Shown: piece by piece, positions 13,211 through 18,436 of the stretch
How positions within the stretch are numbered: position 1 is the stretch's first letter
How the letters are laid out: each line of letters opens with the position of its first letter
Assembly (NCBI GenBank): GCA_002422765.1
Contig: DITI01000012.1
Location: 1-18,436, forward strand
Length of the DNA: 18,436 nt
Direction of reading: 5' to 3'
DNA from: Candidatus Pacebacteria bacterium UBA6188
Lineage (GTDB): Bacteria; Patescibacteriota; Microgenomatia; UBA1400; PJMF01
Notes under the pieces: model-generated
The model's database searches: none
Told to the model about the DNA's origin: nothing
The model's input: the letters and a program-made list of their open reading frames with translations, nothing else
Translations under genes and position numbers: made by a program

Positions 13211-14407
13211 ATGTCATTTTTTAAAACAGCTGCAAACTTGCTTAATGATCAAGAGAGTATTAAGCAAAGACAAGCTCAACTGCAAGTTGCTTGGAAGCAA
13301 AATTCTAGTCCACATCTTTTTGCTGTCGATCAAGACTTGAGCTTGGCCAATCAGCGCAATTGTGAAAATATGGTAGGAGCAGTCAGCTTGTCTTTGGGTT
13401 TGGCTGGCTCAGTCTCAATTAGCTCAGAAGTTTTTAACACTCCTTTGGTAAATTGTTTTGTGCCTCTAGCCACTAGCGAAGGAGCATTAGTAGCGAGTGT
13501 TAGTCGTGGTTTAAAAGCCATCAATCAAGCTGGTGGAGCAAAAGTTTTTGTCAAAAATCAAGGTATGACACGCGCTCCAGTTTTTGCTTTGCCAGATGGC
13601 GAAAAAGCTTTGGCTTTTGCCAAGTATCTTGATCAAGAATCAACTCTCGCTCAAATCAAAAAAATCACTGAAAGTAGCAGCTCTCACTTAGAATTTAAAA
13701 ATTTACAAAGTTTTGTTCGAGGCAGAAATGTTTATGCGCGCTTTAGTTTTTTAACTGGTGAGGCGATGGGCATGAATATGGTGACCATTGCTTTGCAAAA
13801 ACTTTGGACAGAGTACTTATCGACTTATGAAGGTTTAGAAATGTTGGCCTTATCTAGTAATGTTTGTACAGATAAAAAATCTTCTTATATCAATCAATTG
13901 CTTGGTAGAGGCTACAGAGCTCAGGCTGAAGTTTTTCTGGATGAGCAAACTTTAAAAACAATTTTAAAAACTAATTCTGAGGCTTTTTTACGCACTCACC
14001 AGAGCAAAAATTTGCGAGGCTCTAGCTTGGCTGGTTCTTTGGCCAGCAACATGCAATTTGCCAATGTAGTGGCGGCTTTTTATTTAGCCACCGGTCAAGA
14101 CATGGCGCACGTGGTTGAGGCTAGTCAGGGTGAAACAATTATTGAAGCAGATCACGGAGGAGTTTATTGTGCGGTTTTCTTGCCAGACTTACCACTCGGT
14201 AGTGTGGGTGGAGGCACCAATTTGCCTAGTCAAAAAGAAGTCCGAGAGTTAATTTGCCAAAGTGCTAATGAACTATCGCCAGCTCAATTGGCAGCAATTT
14301 TAGCAACTGGAGTTTTGGCAGCAGAAATTTCTGGTCTCGCGGCTCTAAGCAGTCATGATTTAGCAAGTGCTCATCAGCGTTTGGCTAGAGGAGGAGTAAA
14401 AAACTAA
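13211..14407 (+). CDS. hmgA: Hydroxymethylglutaryl-CoA reductase, class I (archaeal/eukaryotic type)
   Basis: The protein has 398 residues and reduces HMG-CoA to mevalonate, the committed step of the pathway. The catalytic residues are visible: Glu90 in LATSEGALVASVSRG, Lys222 in CTDKKSSYINQ, Asp297 in GQDMAHVVEAS, and His388 near the C-terminus in SAHQRL. The cofactor region TGEAMGMNM has Glu in place of the usual Asp (TGDAMGMNM), and VGGGTNLPSQ is intact. There is no membrane anchor, so it is a soluble prokaryotic form of class I, as in archaea. It is the first gene of the mevalonate operon and is followed after 2 bp by HMG-CoA synthase. HMG-CoA reductase activity is well supported. Confidence 0.94.
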   Translation: MSFFKTAANLLNDQESIKQRQAQLQVAWKQNSSPHLFAVDQDLSLANQRNCENMVGAVSLSLGLAGSVSISSEVFNTPLVNCFVPLATSEGALVASVSRGLKAINQAGGAKVFVKNQGMTRAPVFALPDGEKALAFAKYLDQESTLAQIKKITESSSSHLEFKNLQSFVRGRNVYARFSFLTGEAMGMNMVTIALQKLWTEYLSTYEGLEMLALSSNVCTDKKSSYINQLLGRGYRAQAEVFLDEQTLKTILKTNSEAFLRTHQSKNLRGSSLAGSLASNMQFANVVAAFYLATGQDMAHVVEASQGETIIEADHGGVYCAVFLPDLPLGSVGGGTNLPSQKEVRELICQSANELSPAQLAAILATGVLAAEISGLAALSSHDLASAHQRLARGGVKN

Positions 14408-14409
14408 CC

Positions 14410-15492
14410 ATGCCAACAGCTCATTTCAAATCAGCAGTGGGGATTGTGGCTTATGGCACAGCCTTACCTGGGCAAAAAGTTTTGACAAGTACCATTGCCC
14501 AGAGTCAAGGTAAAAGTCTTGATTTGCCCAAAGCCCTCGGAGTTTTATCCAAAACTGTTCCTAGTGTTGATGAAGATACAATTACTTTGGCTACAGCAGC
14601 TGGAAAAATTGCTCTAGATAGATTTTTACTCAATCGGGGTCAAAAACAAGATGTGGGGACGCTTTTTATTGGTAGTGAAAGTCATCCTTATGCCGTTAAG
14701 CCATCTGGCAGCGTGGTCAAGGAGGCTTTGGGTCTAAGCGATTATTTGAGCATGGCTGATTTGCAGTTTGCCTGTAAAGCTGGTTCTCAGTCCTTACAAA
14801 TTGCTTTAGCCTTCGTCCAAGCCAAGATGAGCAAAAATGCTATGGCAATTGGTGCTGATACTGCCCAAGCTAGACCAGGAGATGCTTTGGAATACACGGC
14901 TGCTGCTGGAGCTGCTGCTTTTATCGTTGGTCATGAAGATGGAGATAATCAATTGTTGGCCAAATTACTGGGCACGAAATCAGTCGCCACTGATACACCA
15001 GACTTTTGGCGTAAACCTAAAGAATCCTATCCTCAGCACTTTGGCAGATTTACTGGTGAACCAGCCTATTTCAAACACGTAACCTTAGCCACTCAGGCTT
15101 TGTTAGAGCAAAGTCAGCTGACTCCTAGTGAGATTGATTTTTGTGTTTTTCACACCCCTAATGCCAAATTTCCTCAACAAGTAGCCAAACAATTAGGCTT
15201 TAACAAAGAACAATTGGCCCCATCTCTAGTGGTCAAGGAGATTGGCAACACTTATGCAGGAGCTTCTCTTTTGGCTTTAACTGCAGTTTTGGATGTGGCT
15301 CCAGTTGGCGCTAAAATTCTAATTTGCTCTTATGGTTCTGGAGCTGGAGCGGATGCTTTTTTGTTTGAAACCACCGAACATTTGGTAGAGCAAAGAAAAA
15401 AATATCAAAAAATGATCAGTGCGCAGATTAAGGCTTTAGAGACAGTTGATCTGGCTACTTACGAAAAAATGAGGCAAGCAAATGAACATTAA
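14410..15492 (+). CDS. Hydroxymethylglutaryl-CoA synthase, archaeal type
   Basis: The protein has 360 residues with a thiolase fold; it condenses acetoacetyl-CoA with acetyl-CoA to HMG-CoA. The catalytic triad is visible: Glu90 in GSESHPYAVKPS, nucleophile Cys122 in LQFACKAGSQ, and His248 in FHTPNAKFPQQVAKQLGF. The C-terminal GNTYAGASLLAL and SYGSGAGADAFLF segments also match archaeal synthases. It overlaps the thiolase gene by 11 bp, and the DUF35-like gene follows, reproducing the gene order of the archaeal three-subunit complex that channels acetoacetyl-CoA. A purine-rich AGAGGAGGAG lies about 15 nt before the ATG, rather far for a ribosome site. Confidence 0.94.
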   Translation: MPTAHFKSAVGIVAYGTALPGQKVLTSTIAQSQGKSLDLPKALGVLSKTVPSVDEDTITLATAAGKIALDRFLLNRGQKQDVGTLFIGSESHPYAVKPSGSVVKEALGLSDYLSMADLQFACKAGSQSLQIALAFVQAKMSKNAMAIGADTAQARPGDALEYTAAAGAAAFIVGHEDGDNQLLAKLLGTKSVATDTPDFWRKPKESYPQHFGRFTGEPAYFKHVTLATQALLEQSQLTPSEIDFCVFHTPNAKFPQQVAKQLGFNKEQLAPSLVVKEIGNTYAGASLLALTAVLDVAPVGAKILICSYGSGAGADAFLFETTEHLVEQRKKYQKMISAQIKALETVDLATYEKMRQANEH

Positions 15493-16600
15493 GGTAATTG
15501 GTCATTATATCGGTAAATTTGGTGAGCTTTGGCAACAAGGTTTAACTGATCTAGTCAAAGAAGGTGTCGAGGGAGTTTTGGCCGATGCTGCCATCGATCC
15601 TGCTTCAATTGACGCTATTTTTGTCGCCAATAAAGCTGGTGGAAGTTTTAATGAGCAGCGCCATTTGGGAGCTTTGGTCAGTGAACACTTTACCCATTTG
15701 CCTCCAGCCATGAGAGTGGAAGGAGCTTGTGCTTCGGGTGGTTTGGCGATTATAGCTGCTCAACAAGCTTTGCTTAGTGGCCTTTATAAGACAGTTTTGG
15801 TTCTAGGTGTAGAAAAAATGACCGATGTCAGTAGTGGTCAAGCAAGTGCTATTTTGGCTACTGCTGCTAGTCGAGAGAAAGAATATGGCTCAACTTTTCC
15901 AGCCTTATATGCTGTTTTAGCTAATTATCATATGCATCGTTATGGCACCAGCAGAGAACAGCTCTCTAGCGTAGTGGTAAAAAACCACCAGCATGCCCTT
16001 AGCAATCCCAAAGCTCAATTTCATAAAGAATTTACTCTTGAACAAGTTTCAAATTCTACTCTGGTAGCTTCTCCTTTAAGACTTTTGGATTGTTCGCCGA
16101 TTAGTGATGGTGTAGCGGCTGTCATCCTCAGTAGTCAAACATCTGCGCGTCAGACTCAAATTTTAGGTTTTGGTCAGGGTCAAGACACCTTAGCTCTGCA
16201 AGATCGCCAAGATCTTGGCCAATTGATGGCCACCAAGAAAGCGGCGACTCAAGCGTTTAAAATGGCCTCACTGAGCCAAAAAGATATCCAAGCGATTGAA
16301 GTGCACGATTGTTTTAGCATTGCTGAAATTTTAGCCACTGAGGATTTGGGCTTTTTTGCTAAAGGTGAAGCCGCCAAAGCAGTAGCTACTGGTAAAACCA
16401 CTTATGGCGGTCAGCTTGTAGTCAATCCTTCTGGTGGTTTAAAAGCTTGTGGTCATCCAGTGGGAGCCACTGGAGTCAAGCAAGTTGCTTTTTTGGCTTC
16501 TCTGATCGAAGCTGGTCAGTTTGAGCGCGCTTTGGCTCACAATGTCGGCGGAAGCGGAGCAACCGCGGTAGTAAATATTCTGGGGAAAAGTAAAAAATAA
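15482..16600 (+). CDS. Acetyl-CoA C-acetyltransferase (archaeal-type thiolase)
   Basis: The protein has 372 residues and makes acetoacetyl-CoA from two acetyl-CoA, supplying HMG-CoA synthase. The nucleophile Cys83 lies in VEGACASGG; the catalytic His is in CGHPVGATG; the C-terminal loop reads HNVGGSGAT, lacking the second Cys of classical biosynthetic thiolases as in archaeal and SCP-x-like thiolases. It is shorter than the roughly 390 residues of typical bacterial AtoB enzymes. It overlaps the HMG-CoA synthase gene by 11 bp and is followed after 2 bp by the OB-fold gene. In archaea this trio forms a stable complex in which the unfavourable thiolase step is pulled by the synthase; the same is likely here. 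Confidence 0.92.
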   Translation: MNIKVIGHYIGKFGELWQQGLTDLVKEGVEGVLADAAIDPASIDAIFVANKAGGSFNEQRHLGALVSEHFTHLPPAMRVEGACASGGLAIIAAQQALLSGLYKTVLVLGVEKMTDVSSGQASAILATAASREKEYGSTFPALYAVLANYHMHRYGTSREQLSSVVVKNHQHALSNPKAQFHKEFTLEQVSNSTLVASPLRLLDCSPISDGVAAVILSSQTSARQTQILGFGQGQDTLALQDRQDLGQLMATKKAATQAFKMASLSQKDIQAIEVHDCFSIAEILATEDLGFFAKGEAAKAVATGKTTYGGQLVVNPSGGLKACGHPVGATGVKQVAFLASLIEAGQFERALAHNVGGSGATAVVNILGKSKK

Positions 16601-16602
16601 TT

Positions 16603-16896
16603 ATGCAAATTACAGAAGCCTGGCGCTCCAATAAAAATTGGTCAAAATATCTTGGCAAGAGAGCTAAGGTTTTGGCGGTTTCTCTGATGGAAGTGGCAGC
16701 TAGTGAACAGAACTCTTTGTTGCCTTATGCCTATCTCTTAGTTGATCTGGGCACTGAAAAAATTTCTTTGATGGGAGTTGCTTCGCAAAACTTTGCGATT
16801 GGTGACGAGGTAGAAATTGTTTTGCGTAAAATCAAAAAAGAAGCTCAAGCTGAGGTGATTGTTTATGGTTTGAAAGCAGAGAAAAAAGCTCTTTAA
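16603..16896 (+). CDS. DUF35-like OB-fold protein, putative scaffold of the thiolase/HMGCS complex, no zinc ribbon
   Basis: The protein has 97 residues. The central part (PYAYLLVDLGTEKISLMGVA, then FAIGDEVEIVLRKI) fits the beta-strand pattern of the DUF35 OB domain, and the N-terminal helix (ITEAWRSNKNWSKYL) resembles the opening helix of DUF35 proteins. Archaeal members are usually about 130 residues with a four-Cys zinc ribbon between helix and OB fold. Here the ribbon is missing and the protein has no cysteine at all. The identification therefore rests mainly on gene order (HMGCS-thiolase-DUF35) and the OB pattern. In archaea this subunit bridges thiolase and synthase and helps form a shared CoA-binding site. 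There is no Shine-Dalgarno before the ATG, so coupling to the thiolase stop is likely. Confidence 0.7.
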   Translation: MQITEAWRSNKNWSKYLGKRAKVLAVSLMEVAASEQNSLLPYAYLLVDLGTEKISLMGVASQNFAIGDEVEIVLRKIKKEAQAEVIVYGLKAEKKAL

Positions 16897-16961
16897 TATG
16901 AGGCGCGTTTGACTTCAATGACCCCATGTTAAAGGGCTTGTTTTCTCTAAGGTTAATAAAA

Positions 16962-16967
16962 AAAGGA
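16962..16967 (+). promoter_or_regulatory. Shine-Dalgarno-like site before the mevalonate kinase gene
   Basis: AAAGGA lies only 3 nt before the ATG at 16971, close for an ideal site, but it favours this start over the upstream ATG at 16926. The 74-bp gap it lies in also holds a TTGACT (16909-16914), but no good -10 at proper spacing. Confidence 0.4.
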
Positions 16968-16970
16968 ATT

Positions 16971-17831
16971 ATGAGTAGTTTTTATCCTGGCAAGGTGATT
17001 TTAACTGGTGAACACAGTGTGGTTTTTGGCTGGCCAGCAGTTTTGGCAAGTTTGAGTCGAGGCATCACTGCCAGCGTTCAAGAGGGGCAACTCAGCCAAG
17101 AACAACAAGCTGATCTTTATTTACAGCACTTAATCAAGATTTTTCAAGATTTTACCCACCAGTCAAAGTTAAATTTTGCTCTGCAAATCAGCTCTAATCT
17201 GCCAGCTCAATCGGGTTTAGGCTCATCGGCAGCTTTTGCTGCTGCAGTTTTAAGTGCCTTAGCTGATTTCTATCAGCATCCTTTGGAACAGGAACAACTT
17301 TACCAATTAGTCTGGCAAGCTGAAAATTTTATTCATGGTCGTTCTAGTGGAGCTGATCCGAGCATTGTGGTGCGCGGTGGCTTGCAAGTTTTTAGACAAG
17401 GCCAAGCCAAGCAAATTTTAGTTCCTAGTTTAGCGCGAGAGACATTTTTCCTGATTGATTCGGGTCTAGCTGTGGAATCAACTGGGGAGATGTTATCTCA
17501 GGTTGCTGGCTCACCAAGTCATTTAGATTTAATTGCTCAAATTGGAACGCTGAGTGAGAAAATGATTAGTGATTTAGAACAAGATCGTTTCAAACCAGAG
17601 TTTTTTAAGCAAAATCAAAAACTTTTGGAAGAATTGGGAGTAGTGGGCGAACAAGCAAAAAAAATTATTAAACGCTTGCAACAATTTGGGGCTACTGCCA
17701 AAATTACTGGAGCCGGTGGAGTCAAGCAAGGCTCTGGCTATATTTTAGCTTGGCATCAAGACCCGCAAGCTTTGGAGCAGTTTTTAAAACAAGAAAAATT
17801 AACTTTTTTTACTACTAAATTTTTGGTTTAA
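16971..17831 (+). CDS. mvk: Mevalonate kinase (GHMP kinase family)
   Basis: From the ATG at 16971 the protein has 286 residues, a size typical of archaeal and bacterial mevalonate kinases. Motif 1 is PGKVILTGEHSVVFG near the N-terminus, the ATP loop is SGLGSSAAF (about residues 81-89), the HGRSSGADPSI segment carries the catalytic Asp129, and motif 3 is KITGAGGVKQGSG near the C-terminus. The segment normally reading T-G-x-x-x-S-T before the lid helix is DSGLAVESTGEM. The frame extends to 16926, but the added residues do not fit the family. It follows the DUF35-like gene by 74 bp, the largest gap in the operon, and is 3 bp from the next kinase. It phosphorylates mevalonate to 5-phosphomevalonate. 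Confidence 0.88.
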   Translation: MSSFYPGKVILTGEHSVVFGWPAVLASLSRGITASVQEGQLSQEQQADLYLQHLIKIFQDFTHQSKLNFALQISSNLPAQSGLGSSAAFAAAVLSALADFYQHPLEQEQLYQLVWQAENFIHGRSSGADPSIVVRGGLQVFRQGQAKQILVPSLARETFFLIDSGLAVESTGEMLSQVAGSPSHLDLIAQIGTLSEKMISDLEQDRFKPEFFKQNQKLLEELGVVGEQAKKIIKRLQQFGATAKITGAGGVKQGSGYILAWHQDPQALEQFLKQEKLTFFTTKFLV

Positions 17832-17834
17832 ATT

Positions 17835-18436
17835 ATGCAAAAAATTAAAACTTCAGCTCCCGGCAAATTAATGCTTTTTGGTGAACACAGTGTAGTGGCT
17901 GGCCAGCCTTGTCTAGTAACGGCGGTTGACCGTCGCCTATCAATTACAATTGAGGAGAATGGAGCAGATCTTTTTGTTTTGGACGCACCAGATTTGGGTC
18001 TTAGAGCTTATTCAAAAAACATCAAAGATTTGGGTGGGGAAAATTTGCCCAAGGAAGTTAGCTTTATCGAAACTTGCTATCGTCTTTTTCTAGATCGCTA
18101 TCCTCAATCAAACACAATTCACGTTTTTAGTAAAAATGAATTCACCGCCTCTCACGGCTTGGGTTCAAGCAGTGCCAGCACAGTGGCTTTTGCCAAGGCT
18201 TTGAGTGAGTTTTACCAAATTCCTTTAACCAACGACGAACTATTTGATCTTTGTTATGGAACTGTTCTAAGAGTGCAGGGCGTGGCCTCTGGCTTTGATA
18301 TTGCCGCCGCCATTTGGGGAGGCACAATTTATTATGTCACTCCAGATCAAAAAACCGGCCGAGCTAAAATCGTCGAACCAATTGAGGTCAAAAACTTGCC
18401 ATTTTTAGTGGGCTATACTGGAATTAAAGCTGATAC
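17835..18436 (+). CDS. Second GHMP kinase, mevalonate or phosphomevalonate kinase (cut by window end)
   Basis: The frame opens at the ATG at 17835 and runs off the window, giving 200 residues without a stop. Motif 1 is APGKLMLFGEHSVV (residues 8-21), the ATP loop is HGLGSSSAST (107-116), and the catalytic Asp155 lies in SGFDIAAAIWGG. The AVDRRLSITIEE segment and the GFDIAAAIWGGTIYY region resemble phosphomevalonate kinases, whereas the GEHSVV motif is more like mevalonate kinase. Since a mevalonate kinase precedes it by 3 bp, the next step of the pathway (phosphomevalonate kinase) or another GHMP step is the natural guess. The 3' end is needed for a firm call. A decarboxylase or isopentenyl phosphate kinase may follow beyond the window. 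Confidence 0.82.
   Translation, partial: MQKIKTSAPGKLMLFGEHSVVAGQPCLVTAVDRRLSITIEENGADLFVLDAPDLGLRAYSKNIKDLGGENLPKEVSFIETCYRLFLDRYPQSNTIHVFSKNEFTASHGLGSSSASTVAFAKALSEFYQIPLTNDELFDLCYGTVLRVQGVASGFDIAAAIWGGTIYYVTPDQKTGRAKIVEPIEVKNLPFLVGYTGIKAD

Noticed and set aside
16926..16970. N-terminal extension of mevalonate kinase to the ATG at 16926
   Set aside because: The added residues are unlike the family N-terminus. The ATG at 16971 has a Shine-Dalgarno-like AAAGGA and lies just before the PGK motif.
16897..16970. A full promoter in the gap before mevalonate kinase (TTGACT at 16909-16914)
   Set aside because: No acceptable -10 occurs at 16-18 bp; the best candidate (TAAAGG) is at 15 bp and matches poorly. 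The gene is more likely read from the upstream operon.
1..18436. CRISPR arrays, tRNA or rRNA genes, insertion sequences, replication origin
   Set aside because: No regularly spaced repeats, cloverleaf-like segments, transposase motifs, terminal inverted repeats or DnaA-box clusters were seen on either strand by eye.

Overview
The window looks like a piece of a Candidate Phyla Radiation (Patescibacteria) genome, probably of the Microgenomates type. This is inference from gene content and style. It is AT-rich and extremely compact, carries a tandem array of small two-helix VirB2/TrbC-like pilins of the kind common in CPR genomes, an archaeal-looking ATP-dependent DNA ligase, and an archaeal-type mevalonate pathway cluster in an otherwise bacterial setting (RecF, peptidyl-tRNA hydrolase, ECF sigma factor). 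TAA, TAG and TGA all appear as ordinary stops, so there is no sign of the UGA recoding seen in some CPR lineages.

Layout. 1-501 (+) is the 3' end of an unrecognised gene, closed by a hairpin terminator shared with the opposite strand. 536-3128 (-) is a six-gene array of paralogous pilin-like proteins read leftwards; the last gene has its own extended -10 promoter and a perfect Shine-Dalgarno, so it is probably the most highly expressed subunit. 3171-5309 (+), divergent from the array, is an overlapping operon: ECF-type sigma factor, a 66-residue single-span membrane protein, a 110-residue multi-span membrane protein, and recF. 5299-6105 (-) is an NAD(P)H-hydrate dehydratase. 6236-9202 (+) holds a Fic-family protein and an ATP-dependent DNA ligase. 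9182-10306 (-) is a GT28/MGDG-synthase-like glycosyltransferase. 10332-12094 (+) is pth followed by an MFS transporter. 12091-13143 (-) is a polyprenyl diphosphate synthase. 13211 to the right edge (+) is a mevalonate operon: HMG-CoA reductase, HMG-CoA synthase, thiolase, a DUF35-like OB-fold protein, mevalonate kinase and a second GHMP kinase that runs off the window.

How the genes fit together. The right-hand block builds isoprenoid precursors from acetyl-CoA. Thiolase, HMG-CoA synthase and the DUF35 protein correspond to the three subunits of the archaeal thiolase/HMGCS complex, the reductase makes mevalonate, the kinases phosphorylate it, and the divergent prenyl synthase elongates the product. 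The left-hand block pairs a putative pilus or secretion structure with a sigma factor and a candidate membrane-bound partner that could control it.

Two organisational themes run through the window. First, nearly every operon-leading gene has a -10-like hexamer ending only 6-9 nt before its start codon, which predicts leaderless mRNAs; the terminal pilin gene is the clear exception. Second, three successive convergent gene pairs overlap at their 3' ends with no visible terminator. No rRNA, tRNA, CRISPR array, insertion sequence or replication origin was seen, and no gene-free stretch exceeds about 130 bases.
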